Assembly (NCBI RefSeq): GCF_024462775.1
Contig: NZ_JANGCE010000030.1
Span: 1 to 44,290 of the forward strand
Direction: 5' to 3'
DNA length: 44,290 nt
DNA from: Butyricicoccus faecihominis
Lineage (GTDB): Bacteria > Bacillota > Clostridia > Oscillospirales > Butyricicoccaceae
The translations under genes and the position numbers were made by a program. Shown here one piece after another: positions 29,710-37,531 of this stretch. Numbering within the stretch: position 1 is the stretch's first letter; every line of letters starts with the position of its first letter. The notes beneath the pieces were generated by a model. The model was not told the origin of the DNA. It saw only the letters and a program-made list of their open reading frames with translations, and made no database searches.

Positions 29710-31017
29710 CTATTGCAACGGGACGGTCACGCCGTCAAAGTTCATGGATACGATATCGGCGGGGTCGATCGGCTGGTCGAAGGTCCATTGGTCGTAGGAT
29801 ACCGCCCCAGTCCCCATGGACTGCACACAATTATTGGTCAGGATCAACTTAGTACCATCGCGCAGGGTGGCATAGGTAGGACGATAGCCCAGTCTGGTGC
29901 GCTTGCTGTCCGAAATGACGAGCACGGAAATGGCAGATACCTTGACCTGCTTTACGCGCGCACCGCCCACCTGCGTGTTTGCCTGAAGTGTGATCGAGGG
30001 TGCGGGCTCGATTGTGATGTCAAGCGACCAATCCCCCTCAACCGGCGGTTTTACATACATACGTCCGTACAGGTCGTCGAACGCAAGGTCTTCAAGATCG
30101 TCCGGTGTGACGCTGTAGGAAGCGTCCGCGTACCAAATGCCATTTTGCTGGAACGTGGCGCCGGTAAGGTTTTGATTATAGATGATATCGTCTTTTCCGG
30201 AACGGCTGCGCGCGGTGGTGAGCACACGATTGTTTTCACGATTGGCACATCCCAAATAAGCGTATTGAATATGCAGGCGTCCATCGCTCCCAAAGCCGAA
30301 AGAAGATAGACGGATATACGCCGCGCCATCCAGCGCGCTAGGGGTTTGCTCCGGTACGAGAACGGTTTCGCCTTTTTCTGTTTGCATCGTTTCCAGTGTA
30401 GCTGTGGTCAGAATATCCGTAGGCACAGATACGGCGCCGTCCTTTATAGATTCCTCTGCCTGAAATTTTTGGAAGTGTATGGTCGCGGGCGTATCGCCCT
30501 CTAATACAGCGCCGGACTGTAGCAGTTCGACCAGCGCGGTACGTGTTTCCGCGTCATATGCGATCAACTGCGTCCCGCCGCTGGAAGAATCCTCGGCCCA
30601 AGGCAGGCCGTCGATCCATCCGCTAATCCTCATTTCAGAGCCGAGCCGGTCGCCGGTTTTGTCCTGCACCTCGCAGAAAATGCGAGTCATAGAGCTGTCT
30701 GACAGTGCGGAGACCACACGGATCTCAATCCCGTCCTGCTCAACGGCGACGCCGGTGATCGGCTGGCTTTGCGCGAGGAAGCTGCCAAGTGCATTGGCGA
30801 GCGCTTCTCGTATCATGGGGCTGACGGCGGCAAAGGCCGAGACCGTCAGCACGGCGGCCAGAACCGCCGCCAGCAGGATCTTACCGGCAGTCCAATGGAT
30901 GGGGCGTCGTTTGGCTTCCAGACCGCGTAAGATCGCATCGCGTTTGGCGGAGGTTAGCGTTATATTAGCCATGGTCATGTCAAGATCACTCCTCATGTTC
31001 CGGTGGTTATTCTTCAT
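29710..31017 (-). CDS. Membrane anti-sigma factor (DUF4179-type), copy 2
   Basis: 435 residues, the same plan as copy 1: cytoplasmic segment 1-43 (ANITLTSAKRDAILRGLEAKRRP), membrane helix about 45-65 (KILLAAVLAAVLTVSAFAAV) and a long extracellular part. The regions ALGSFLAQSQPITGVAVEQDGIEIRVVSALSDS and the last 25 residues are closely alike in both copies, while the middle (about 150-300) has diverged. That suggests a conserved core with a changed sensing surface. The start ATG 31017 overlaps the stop of the sigma gene by 11 bp, giving coupled translation. Its terminator is at 29618-29651. Confidence 0.8.
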   Translation of the reverse strand: MKNNHRNMRSDLDMTMANITLTSAKRDAILRGLEAKRRPIHWTAGKILLAAVLAAVLTVSAFAAVSPMIREALANALGSFLAQSQPITGVAVEQDGIEIRVVSALSDSSMTRIFCEVQDKTGDRLGSEMRISGWIDGLPWAEDSSSGGTQLIAYDAETRTALVELLQSGAVLEGDTPATIHFQKFQAEESIKDGAVSVPTDILTTATLETMQTEKGETVLVPEQTPSALDGAAYIRLSSFGFGSDGRLHIQYAYLGCANRENNRVLTTARSRSGKDDIIYNQNLTGATFQQNGIWYADASYSVTPDDLEDLAFDDLYGRMYVKPPVEGDWSLDITIEPAPSITLQANTQVGGARVKQVKVSAISVLVISDSKRTRLGYRPTYATLRDGTKLILTNNCVQSMGTGAVSYDQWTFDQPIDPADIVSMNFDGVTVPLQ

Positions 31018-31522
31018 CGTAGTACCACCCTTTCAGTGTGTGCCGCAGCTGCTCCCGCGCGCGGGAGAGACGCGCGGTAACAGTGGAAATGGGCAGGTGA
31101 AGCATATCGGCGATCTCCCTCGCCTTCAGCTCTTGATAGTAGTACAGGATGACGACTTCGCGGAGGGGACGGGAAAGACTCATGACGGCATGCGGCAGGG
31201 TATCGTCTACTTGTGGATCGTCCGCCGGGGCGAATAACGTATCCAGCTCCTCGGCCGGGGCGCGCCTGCGCTTCCAAGGCGAGCGCAGATAATCCCTGCA
31301 TACGTTGACCGCGATATGGGTGATCCAGGTCGCGGCGCCACTGTCGCCGCGGAAGGTATCGCGCGCGCGCCAAGCGCGCAGCATGGTATCCTGCAACGCG
31401 TCCTCCGCGAGATGGATATCCCGCAGATAGAGCGTGCACAGGCGCAGCAGCCGATCGCCGTACGTATCAAGCAGCTGGGGGATCATTTCGGGATCCGGCC
31501 GCTGCGATCGGTCCTCTGCCAT
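31007..31522 (-). CDS. ECF-type RNA polymerase sigma factor, copy 2
   Basis: 171 residues, close paralogue of copy 1: region 2 (DRLLRLCTLYLRDIHLAEDALQDTMLRAW), the identical linker SPWKRRRAPAEELD, and region 4 (REVVILYYYQELKAREIADMLHLPISTVTARLSRAREQL). The two recognition helices (VPTVTARLSRARAKL, ISTVTARLSRAREQL) are nearly the same, so both factors may read the same promoters. Start at ATG 31522: a longer reading would begin upstream of the ECF promoter at 31550-31578. It is co-transcribed with the anti-sigma gene that overlaps it. Confidence 0.88.
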   Translation of the reverse strand: MAEDRSQRPDPEMIPQLLDTYGDRLLRLCTLYLRDIHLAEDALQDTMLRAWRARDTFRGDSGAATWITHIAVNVCRDYLRSPWKRRRAPAEELDTLFAPADDPQVDDTLPHAVMSLSRPLREVVILYYYQELKAREIADMLHLPISTVTARLSRAREQLRHTLKGWYYDEE

Positions 31523-31549
31523 TAGTCCTTCACATCCCTTCCTAATGAA

Positions 31550-31578
31550 TTGACGGTGCAGCGCCCGTTTTTGCCGCA
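31550..31578 (-). promoter_or_regulatory. ECF-type autoregulatory promoter of sigma copy 2
   Basis: Minus strand TGCGGC (31578-31573), 17-bp spacer, CGTCAA (31555-31550). Spacing and both hexamers agree with the copy upstream of sigma copy 1 (one base differs). Confidence 0.65.
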
Positions 31579-31595
31579 TAAAAAAGAATTTTTTT

Positions 31596-31630
31596 CAAAA
31601 AAAACGCCCCCACGAATTTCGTGGGGGCGT
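31596..31630 (-). terminator. pfp terminator
   Basis: Minus strand ACGCCCCCACG (31630-31620) pairs with CGTGGGGGCGT (31614-31604), followed by eight T. Confidence 0.93.
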
Positions 31631-31651
31631 AAAGGGACTTGCTAGAAAACC

Positions 31652-32893
31652 TTACGGCTTGGCAATGATCTTCTTGAGCTGGGCGAAGCGCGGCAGGCCG
31701 TTTACCTTGGGGCCTACGTTTTCGCCGTTTACCAGCGGCAGTGCGTATTCGATAAACTTCTCGGTCACGCCGTTGCCTTCCTCGTTGATCCACTCGCGCG
31801 GAACCTTCTTTTCGGTGTTTGCAACCTCGGAGAGGGGCAGAAGCTCGATCTCGCACTTGTAGCCGTTCGCGTCACGGGTGCACTTGAAGCCGGGCATAAA
31901 GTCGGTCTTGCCTGCAACGGCGTTCTCGACAGCAGCCTTACCGGCCATATAGGACTCGTCCACGTCGGTCTTGGAAGCGCAGTGCGCGGCGCAGCGCTGC
32001 AGCAGAGAAAGCTCGATGCCGCGAACCTTGCAGCCGAGTTCGTTCTTAACAGTGTCAGCCAGCATGGCGGCCAGACCGCCCAGCTGCGCGTGGCCGAAGC
32101 CGTCGGTAGCGGAGGTTTTCGCTTCGGAAACGAAGGTGCCGTCGGCATAGTGAATGCCTTCGGAAACGGCGACAAGGCAGTTGCCCTTTTCGTCGTAAAT
32201 GCGCTTTACGTCCGCGAGGAACTTCTTCATGTCGAAGTCGGTCTCGGGGAGGTAGATCAGGTCGGGACCTGCGCCCTGCGCGGTCGCAAGACCGGCGGCG
32301 GCGGTCAGCCAGCCGGCGTGACGGCCCATGATCTCAACAACGCAAACCATGCCGATGTCGTATACGCGCGCGTCCTGATAGATCTCCATGCAGGAGGTAG
32401 CGATATACTTGGCGGCGGAGGAGAAGCCGGGGCAGTGGTCGGTGCCGAACAGGTCGTTGTCGATCGTCTTCGGGATACCCATGACGCGGCACTCGTAGCC
32501 GGACTTCATCATATACTTGGAAACCTTGTTGCAGGTATCCATCGAATCGTTGCCGCCGTTGTAGAAGAAATAGCGGATATCATACTTTTTGAAGATTTCG
32601 AGGATGCGCTTGTAATCGGTATCGTCGATATCGGGATCGGCCAGCTTATAGCGGCAGGAGCCGAGGGCCGAGGACGGGGTATAACGCAGCAGCGCGAGTT
32701 CGTCGCGATCTTCCTTGTCGATGTCGTACAGTTCGTCATTCAACAGGCCCTTGATGCCGTGGGCCATACCGAACACGCGGGTGATGGACGGATTGTCCAG
32801 CGCAGTCTCCAGTGCGCCGAGAACGGAAGAGTTGATCACCGAGGTCGGGCCGCCGGACTGGCCGATGACGCATGCGCCTTTCAGTTCACTCAT
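31652..32893 (-). CDS. pfp: Pyrophosphate-type 6-phosphofructokinase
   Basis: 413 residues. The phosphoryl-donor loop reads GGNDS (113-117) and the catalytic loop PKTIDND (141-147). The Asp in the first and the Lys in the second are the marks of PPi-dependent rather than ATP-dependent enzymes. EIMGRHAGW (about 188) binds fructose 6-phosphate. It interconverts fructose 6-phosphate and fructose 1,6-bisphosphate using PPi, saving ATP in anaerobic glycolysis. ATG 32893 has TTAGGAGG upstream. It is divergent from the aldolase gene, the next enzyme of the pathway. Confidence 0.92.
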   Translation of the reverse strand: MSELKGACVIGQSGGPTSVINSSVLGALETALDNPSITRVFGMAHGIKGLLNDELYDIDKEDRDELALLRYTPSSALGSCRYKLADPDIDDTDYKRILEIFKKYDIRYFFYNGGNDSMDTCNKVSKYMMKSGYECRVMGIPKTIDNDLFGTDHCPGFSSAAKYIATSCMEIYQDARVYDIGMVCVVEIMGRHAGWLTAAAGLATAQGAGPDLIYLPETDFDMKKFLADVKRIYDEKGNCLVAVSEGIHYADGTFVSEAKTSATDGFGHAQLGGLAAMLADTVKNELGCKVRGIELSLLQRCAAHCASKTDVDESYMAGKAAVENAVAGKTDFMPGFKCTRDANGYKCEIELLPLSEVANTEKKVPREWINEEGNGVTEKFIEYALPLVNGENVGPKVNGLPRFAQLKKIIAKP

Positions 32894-32966
32894 GATTTTG
32901 AAAACCTCCTAACAAATTAAAACACATTGGTTTGTTACCTTGCCACTGCATTTTCTTTCACTTTAA

Positions 32967-32995
32967 AGGTTACCATAAAAACGGAATAAAATCAA
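32967..32995 (-). promoter_or_regulatory. pfp promoter
   Basis: Minus strand TTGATT (32995-32990), 17-bp spacer, TAACCT (32972-32967). Confidence 0.5.
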
Positions 32996-33073
32996 TGGAA
33001 TTTTGGGTTTTTTGGGCAGGGGGCGGCGAATAGCCGAGAAAAGCAAAAAATGGGGGGCATTTGGATTATGGAC

Positions 33074-33102
33074 TTGATTTTAGGCCGACATACTGGTAGA
33101 AT
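33074..33102 (+). promoter_or_regulatory. fba promoter
   Basis: TTGATT (33074-33079), 17-bp spacer, TAGAAT (33097-33102). The rest of the 257-bp divergent gap holds only AT-rich sequence and the pfp promoter; I see no riboswitch. Confidence 0.65.
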
Positions 33103-33150
33103 AGTGGTGGAATTCTTTATTAATTTCATTTATAGAAAGGAAGTTTATCC

Positions 33151-34083
33151 ATGTCATTAGTTACTTCTGCAGAGATGTTCAAGAAAGCTTATCACGGCGG
33201 CTACGCTGTCGGCGCTTTCAATGTGAACAACATGGAGATCGTGCAGGGCATTACCGAAGCTTGTCAGGAGCAGAAGGCTCCCGTTATCCTTCAGGTATCC
33301 AAGGGCGCCCGTGCATATGCAAACCACACCTACCTCGTTAAGATGGTAGAGGCCGCTGTCAAGGAGTGCCCGGATATTCCGATCGCGCTGCATCTGGACC
33401 ACGGCTCTGATTTTGAAATTTGCAAGTCCTGCATCGACGGCGGCTTTACCTCCGTTATGTTCGACGGTTCCGCCATGCCGTACGATGAGAACGTTAAGGT
33501 TGCCAAGCAGGTTGTTGAATACGCGCACGCGCACGGCGTTGTCGTAGAGGCCGAGCTCGGCCAGCTCGCCGGCGTTGAGGACGACGTTGTCGCTGAGGAT
33601 CACCAGTACACTGATCCGGCGCAGGTTGAGGATTTCGTTACCAAGACCGGCGTTGACTCTCTGGCAATCGCGATCGGCACCTCGCACGGCGCTTACAAGT
33701 TTAAGCCCGGCCAGAACCCGCAGCTCCGCTTCGACATTCTGGCGGAAGTTTCCCGCCGTCTGCCGGAGTTCCCGATCGTGCTGCACGGTTCCTCCTCTGT
33801 TCCGCAGGACATGGTTGCTAAGGTCAACCAGTACGGCGGCGCTATGCCGGACGCTATCGGTATCCCGGAGGAAATGCTCCGCGAGGCTGCCAAGGGCGCG
33901 GTCTGCAAGATCAACATCGACTCCGACATCCGTCTGGCCATGACCGCCGCGATCCGCGAGCACATGGCGCTGCATCCGGCGGATTTCGATCCCCGCCAGT
34001 ACCTGAAGCCTGCCCGTCAGGCCGTCAAGGACATGGTTGCGCACAAGCTCGTCAACGTGCTTGGCTGCAACGGCAAGGCCTAA
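33151..34083 (+). CDS. fba: Class II fructose-bisphosphate aldolase
   Basis: 310 residues. Catalytic/zinc motif ALHLDHGSDFE (Asp83, zinc His84), glutamate loop EAELGQLAGVEDDV (about 133-146), zinc histidines in GTSHGAYK (His179) and LHGSSS (His212), and the phosphate-binding INIDSDIR. It splits fructose 1,6-bisphosphate into two triose phosphates. ATG 33151 has AGAAAGGAAG upstream. Divergent from PPi-PFK, so both glycolytic enzymes could share regulation from the common gap. A GC-rich terminator follows. Confidence 0.96.
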   Translation: MSLVTSAEMFKKAYHGGYAVGAFNVNNMEIVQGITEACQEQKAPVILQVSKGARAYANHTYLVKMVEAAVKECPDIPIALHLDHGSDFEICKSCIDGGFTSVMFDGSAMPYDENVKVAKQVVEYAHAHGVVVEAELGQLAGVEDDVVAEDHQYTDPAQVEDFVTKTGVDSLAIAIGTSHGAYKFKPGQNPQLRFDILAEVSRRLPEFPIVLHGSSSVPQDMVAKVNQYGGAMPDAIGIPEEMLREAAKGAVCKINIDSDIRLAMTAAIREHMALHPADFDPRQYLKPARQAVKDMVAHKLVNVLGCNGKA

Positions 34084-34098
34084 AAGTAGATATGAAAG

Positions 34099-34130
34099 AA
34101 AGCGCGCCGGATTTTCCGGCGCGCTTTTTG
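34099..34130 (+). terminator. fba terminator
   Basis: AAAGCGCGCCGG (34099-34110) pairs with CCGGCGCGCTTT (34116-34127), followed by T. Confidence 0.93.
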
Positions 34131-34149
34131 CATTCGCGTTTGAATGCGC

Positions 34150-34227
34150 GGCGGGGTGAGGTCACCCCGCCCTACGTATAAAGAAAACAGCCGACCTCCA
34201 TGTAGGGCGGCGTGACCGCACGCCGCC
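34150..34227. repeat. Pair of inverted GC-rich palindromes
   Basis: Two 26-bp segments (34150-34175 and 34202-34227) are inverted copies of each other at about 22 positions, and each is itself a hairpin (GGCGGGGTGA/TCACCCCGCC; GGCGGCGTG/CACGCCGCC). The differences occur on both sides of the stem, so pairing is kept. They resemble dispersed intergenic palindromes known from Clostridia. No gene lies in this gap (34131-34249). Confidence 0.8.
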
Positions 34228-34249
34228 GAACTCATTTCGTTCACAAAAT

Positions 34250-34285
34250 TGCCCGTTGCATACGAGAACTGCAACGGGCACTTTT
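34250..34285. terminator. Terminator hairpin after the first XRE gene
   Basis: TGCCCGTTGCA (34250-34260) pairs with TGCAACGGGCA (34270-34280). T-rich flanks exist on both sides, so it may serve both strands. Confidence 0.75.
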
Positions 34286-34291
34286 CTTATA

Positions 34292-34645
34292 TTATTCTTT
34301 CATGTGAGCTAAGGCATGAATGATCTTCGCTATAAATTCCCTATCTTCTGCTGATAGTTGAAGCAAATCGTTTAACAAGGATTCATAAGCCGCATCCATT
34401 GCGGCATCGTCTGTTTTGGAAACTACTTTGCTCCACGGCGTCTGAATGGCAGTCATTTCAAGCAGGTAATCGGTGCTAACGTTATAAAGCTGAGCAAAGA
34501 ATTTTATGCTGGCAATAGAGGGCTCGTTAATATTCGTTTCATAAGCTCCTATAGCAGCACTGGTTAAATTCATTTTATCGGCAACTTCTTTTTGTGTTAA
34601 CCCAATATCTTTTCTAAGCTCTTGCAATAATTCGCCTATAGCCAT
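34292..34645 (-). CDS. XRE-family transcriptional regulator
   Basis: 117 residues. A lambda-repressor-type helix-turn-helix occupies about 4-60 (LLQELRKDIGLTQKEVADKMNLTSAAIGAYETNINEPSIASIKFFAQLYNVSTDYLL). The C-terminal about 50 residues (LNDLLQLSAEDREFIAKIIHALAHM) look helical and may mediate dimerisation. The DNA is markedly AT-richer than its surroundings, a sign of recent acquisition. ATG 34645 has AGAGGTGA upstream. No obvious target operon or toxin lies beside it. Confidence 0.8.
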   Translation of the reverse strand: MAIGELLQELRKDIGLTQKEVADKMNLTSAAIGAYETNINEPSIASIKFFAQLYNVSTDYLLEMTAIQTPWSKVVSKTDDAAMDAAYESLLNDLLQLSAEDREFIAKIIHALAHMKE

Positions 34646-34756
34646 TTTATCACCTCTTGTTTACTTAAATATAGTGCAAACGAGCACGGAATCTTTGAAA
34701 TACAACAAAACATATGCGAAAGCAATGTTTAGTTGATTACGCTGGTGATTCGTTGC

Positions 34757-34785
34757 TTATTACACGCGGCGGTCGCCCGTGTCAA
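34757..34785 (-). promoter_or_regulatory. Promoter of the XRE gene at 34292-34645
   Basis: Minus strand TTGACA (34785-34780), 17-bp spacer, TAATAA (34762-34757). It leaves a leader of about 105 bases in which I see no fold of note. Confidence 0.6.
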
Positions 34786-34795
34786 GGAAAGTATA

Positions 34796-35176
34796 TCACA
34801 TAAACGCCAATGCGCCGCGGATCATGGCGGTAATCAATTCGATTTGATGAGGGGAAGCGGCCAGCCAAAGATCGGAGAGTATGGAGAAATCGCTTAGCTC
34901 ATGAACAGCCAGCGAATCTTGCAACACGTAAGTGGGAGATACCGAAAGTTCGTTACATAACGTGATAAAAACCGGTAGGCTGGGCATTTTGCGCCCGGCT
35001 TCGATCTGCCGCAGATAAGTCGCATTGATGTGGCATCGTTCAGCCAGCCGTTCGCCGGTCAATTCCTTATCTTTGCGCGCGGCTTTAAGGCGTTGTCCCA
35101 TATATCTATGAAAACATATTTGCGGAATCTGCGCGTTGGCACCTTCTGCCGCCGCCGGACTGTTATGAGCTTTCAT
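34796..35176 (-). CDS. Second XRE-family transcriptional regulator
   Basis: 126 residues. The helix-turn-helix is at about 26-82 (MGQRLKAARKDKELTGERLAERCHINATYLRQIEAGRKMPSLPVFITLCNELSVSPTYVL), after a 25-residue N-terminal extension with a cysteine and histidine. A short hydrophobic C-terminus follows (LIELITAMI-like). ATG 35176 has GGAGG upstream. It is not a close paralogue of the first XRE protein. Upstream on the minus strand a TATAAT near 35213-35218 may be its -10. Target unknown. Confidence 0.8.
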   Translation of the reverse strand: MKAHNSPAAAEGANAQIPQICFHRYMGQRLKAARKDKELTGERLAERCHINATYLRQIEAGRKMPSLPVFITLCNELSVSPTYVLQDSLAVHELSDFSILSDLWLAASPHQIELITAMIRGALAFM

Positions 35177-35354
35177 TTAAAAATACCTCCGTTACCCTTA
35201 GTGTTGATGCGAATATTATAATCACACCAAACTGGATGATGGTGAAGATGAGCAAAAACAACTCGCTTTATTAACAAATTGCAGAAAGCAGATTAGTGAA
35301 AATACTATATATGGATAGGGAAAAACCACCCTTGGGAGTTTGAACTTGTTACAC

Positions 35355-35383
35355 TTTACATTATGAAAGCGGTGTGATATAAT
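35355..35383 (+). promoter_or_regulatory. Promoter of the yerC-methyltransferase-hslO operon
   Basis: TTTACA (35355-35360), 17-bp spacer, TATAAT (35378-35383). Confidence 0.7.
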
Positions 35384-35424
35384 GTTTGTATCATAAGAAG
35401 AATTTTGAATAGGGAGGGAGTATC

Positions 35425-35718
35425 TTGAACAAAAAACTGAAGGATGAGGATATGGACATCCTCTTTCAGGGCATTTTGAAGCTGCAATCCGTGGAAGAGT
35501 GCTATGATTTTTTTGAGGACCTGTGTACGATCGCTGAGCTGCGCGCGATGGTACAGCGCTTTCAGGTGGCCCGCATGCTGGACGAAGGCCGTATTTATTC
35601 CGACATCGTGCAGGAGACCGGCGCTTCCACCGCGACGATCAGCCGCGTTAACAAGTGCCTTGTTTACGGCTCGGACGGCTACCGTACGCTGCTAGACCGG
35701 CTGAAGGAAGATGAATAG
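35425..35718 (+). CDS. YerC/YecD family TrpR-like protein
   Basis: 97 residues. The segment LCTIAELRAMVQRFQVARMLDEGRIYSDIVQETGASTATISRVNKCLVYGSDGY is the TrpR-type helix-turn-helix found throughout the YerC family of Firmicutes, whose ligand is not established. The start is a TTG at 35425 placed well behind AGGGAGGGAG; no ATG fits the family's N-terminus. It overlaps the methyltransferase gene by 8 bp, so the two are translationally coupled, with hslO 6 bp further on. Confidence 0.88.
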   Translation: MNKKLKDEDMDILFQGILKLQSVEECYDFFEDLCTIAELRAMVQRFQVARMLDEGRIYSDIVQETGASTATISRVNKCLVYGSDGYRTLLDRLKEDE

Positions 35719-36451
35719 CTATCAGGCGCTTTCCGCATACTACGACCGGTTTACGGAGGACGTGGGCTATGCGGAATGGGCGGACTTTTTTCAGGCGCTG
35801 TTCCGGCGCGAGGCGCTTTCGCCAAAGCTGATCCTTGATCTGGCGTGCGGCACCGGGCGGCTGACCAGATTGATGACCGAGCGCGGCTATGAAATGATCG
35901 GCGCGGACGCTTCTCCGGAAATGCTGATGCAAGCCATGGAAAGCACGATGGAGCTATCGCCACGGCCGTTGTTTTTGAACCAGCGCATGGAGGAGCTTGA
36001 CCTATACGGCACGGTTGACGCGTGTCTGTGCTGCTTGGATTCGGTCAATTATGTGACCGAGCCCGCGGCCTTGCGCGAAGCGTTTCGCCGCGTACACCTG
36101 TTTTTAGAACCAAAGACCGGGCTTTTCGTGTTCGATGTGAACACTCCGGAGAAATTCGCCCGGATCGATGGACAGAGCTATGTCCGCGAGGAAGCGGACG
36201 TGTTCTGCGTGTGGCAGGCTGCCGTGGAGGACGAGCTGTGCGCCTATCAGTTTGATATTTTCTCGCGCGAGAACGGCCTGTGGCGCCGCGCGCAGGAAAC
36301 GCACGAGGAACGCGTTTATCCGCTGGAAACGCTGCGGCAAATGCTGGCCGAAGCGGGCTTTGCCGATATCCATACATACGGCGATTTTGCCTTTTCGCCC
36401 GTTCGGGGCGGGGAGGACCGCGTATTTTTTACCGCAAGAAAGAGAGATTAA
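35711..36451 (+). CDS. Class I SAM-dependent methyltransferase
   Basis: 246 residues. Motif I is ILDLACGTGRLT (41-52), followed by GADASPEML and the post-motif CLCCLDSVNYV. The opening MNSYQALSAYYDRFTEDVGYAEW and the C-terminal FFTARKRD are typical of a Firmicutes group often found beside yerC or hslO. The substrate is unknown. The start ATG 35711 lies inside the yerC end (8-bp overlap); hslO begins 6 bp after the stop. Confidence 0.88.
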   Translation: MNSYQALSAYYDRFTEDVGYAEWADFFQALFRREALSPKLILDLACGTGRLTRLMTERGYEMIGADASPEMLMQAMESTMELSPRPLFLNQRMEELDLYGTVDACLCCLDSVNYVTEPAALREAFRRVHLFLEPKTGLFVFDVNTPEKFARIDGQSYVREEADVFCVWQAAVEDELCAYQFDIFSRENGLWRRAQETHEERVYPLETLRQMLAEAGFADIHTYGDFAFSPVRGGEDRVFFTARKRD

Positions 36452-36457
36452 CGAACT

Positions 36458-37339
36458 ATGAGCGATACTTTATTGCGCGCTTTGACCCGCAACGCGGGCA
36501 TTCAGATCGTTGCCGCCCGCACGACCGGGCTGGTGGAGCGCGCGCGCGAAATACATGGGACCCTGCCGCTGGGCTCTGCGGCGCTTGGCCGCACGCTGAC
36601 CGCTTCCGCTATGCTGGGCAGCCAGCTCAAGGTGGAGGACGGCTCGGTGACCGTGCAGATCAGAGGCAACGGCCCGCTGGGCGCGATCGTCTGCGTGGGC
36701 GATTCGGACGGGTTTGTGCGCGGCTATCTGCAAAATCCGGCCTGCGACCTACCCCTGCGGGAGGATGGCAAGCTGGACGTGGGCGGCGGCGTGGGCCGCG
36801 GCTATCTGATGGTCATTAAGGATATTGGGCTAAAGGACCCTGTGACCGGCACGGTCGCGCTGACAAACGGCGAGATCGCCGCCGACCTGACGCGCTACTT
36901 TGCGGAGAGCGAGCAGATCCCCTCCGCCTGCGCGCTGGGCGTTTTGGTGGATACCGATCAGTCGATCAAGGCGGCGGGCGGTTATTTGGTGCAGCTGATG
37001 CCCGGTGTGCGGAACGAGGACATCGACCGGCTGGAAAAAAACCTTGCGCAGATCCGCCCGGTCAGCTCGCTGCTTGCAGAAGGACAGACGCTCGAGCAGA
37101 TCATAGAGCAAGTGTTGGACGGCTTTGACGTGGAGTTTTTACAGACAAGTGAAATCGGCTATCGTTGTGGGTGCAGCAGGCATAAAGTAGAACGCGCGCT
37201 TATCAGCATGGGCCGTGACGAACTGAAAAAAATGGCGGACGAACAGGAAAAAAGTGAGGTTACCTGCCAATTTTGCGATAAAATCTATGCCTTTACGCGG
37301 GAAGAATTGCAAGATTTGCTGACGCAGGCAGAAAGCTGA
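36458..37339 (+). CDS. hslO: Redox-regulated chaperone Hsp33
   Basis: 293 residues. N-terminal Hsp33 domain (DTLLRALTRNAGIQIVAARTT, GSQLKVEDGSVTVQIRGNGPLG) and the C-terminal zinc site with Cys237, Cys239 (CGCS) and Cys270, Cys273 (CQFC). Oxidation of these cysteines releases zinc and activates the holdase that protects unfolded proteins during oxidative stress. The start ATG 36458 follows GAGAGATTAACGAACT, a weak site, so translation may be coupled to the preceding gene. Last gene of the yerC operon. Confidence 0.95.
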   Translation: MSDTLLRALTRNAGIQIVAARTTGLVERAREIHGTLPLGSAALGRTLTASAMLGSQLKVEDGSVTVQIRGNGPLGAIVCVGDSDGFVRGYLQNPACDLPLREDGKLDVGGGVGRGYLMVIKDIGLKDPVTGTVALTNGEIAADLTRYFAESEQIPSACALGVLVDTDQSIKAAGGYLVQLMPGVRNEDIDRLEKNLAQIRPVSSLLAEGQTLEQIIEQVLDGFDVEFLQTSEIGYRCGCSRHKVERALISMGRDELKKMADEQEKSEVTCQFCDKIYAFTREELQDLLTQAES

Positions 37340-37358
37340 AAAAAGAAGAAAAAAACTG

Positions 37359-37387
37359 TTGACAGAATGATGGTTTTTAGATATAAT
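37359..37387 (+). promoter_or_regulatory. Promoter of the tRNA cluster
   Basis: TTGACA (37359-37364), 17-bp spacer, TATAAT (37382-37387): a consensus promoter as expected for stable RNA. Confidence 0.85.
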
Positions 37388-37422
37388 AATTACTGCCGCT
37401 GGTAATAAAGCGGCAGCAAATT

Positions 37423-37499
37423 GGCCCGGTAGCTCAGTTGGTTAGAGCGCTAGCCTGTCACGCTAGAGGCCGTGGGTTCAAGTCCCATCCGGGTCGCCA
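37423..37499 (+). tRNA. tRNA-Asp (GTC)
   Basis: 77 bases including encoded CCA. Acceptor GGCCCGG pairs with CCGGGTC, discriminator G. The anticodon loop CTGTCAC gives GTC. First of four tRNA genes. An inverted copy of its 3' 22 bases lies 33 bp downstream. Confidence 0.97.
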
Positions 37500-37531
37500 C
37501 TTCCAGTTTCATCAGGTCGCTTACGAAAGTA

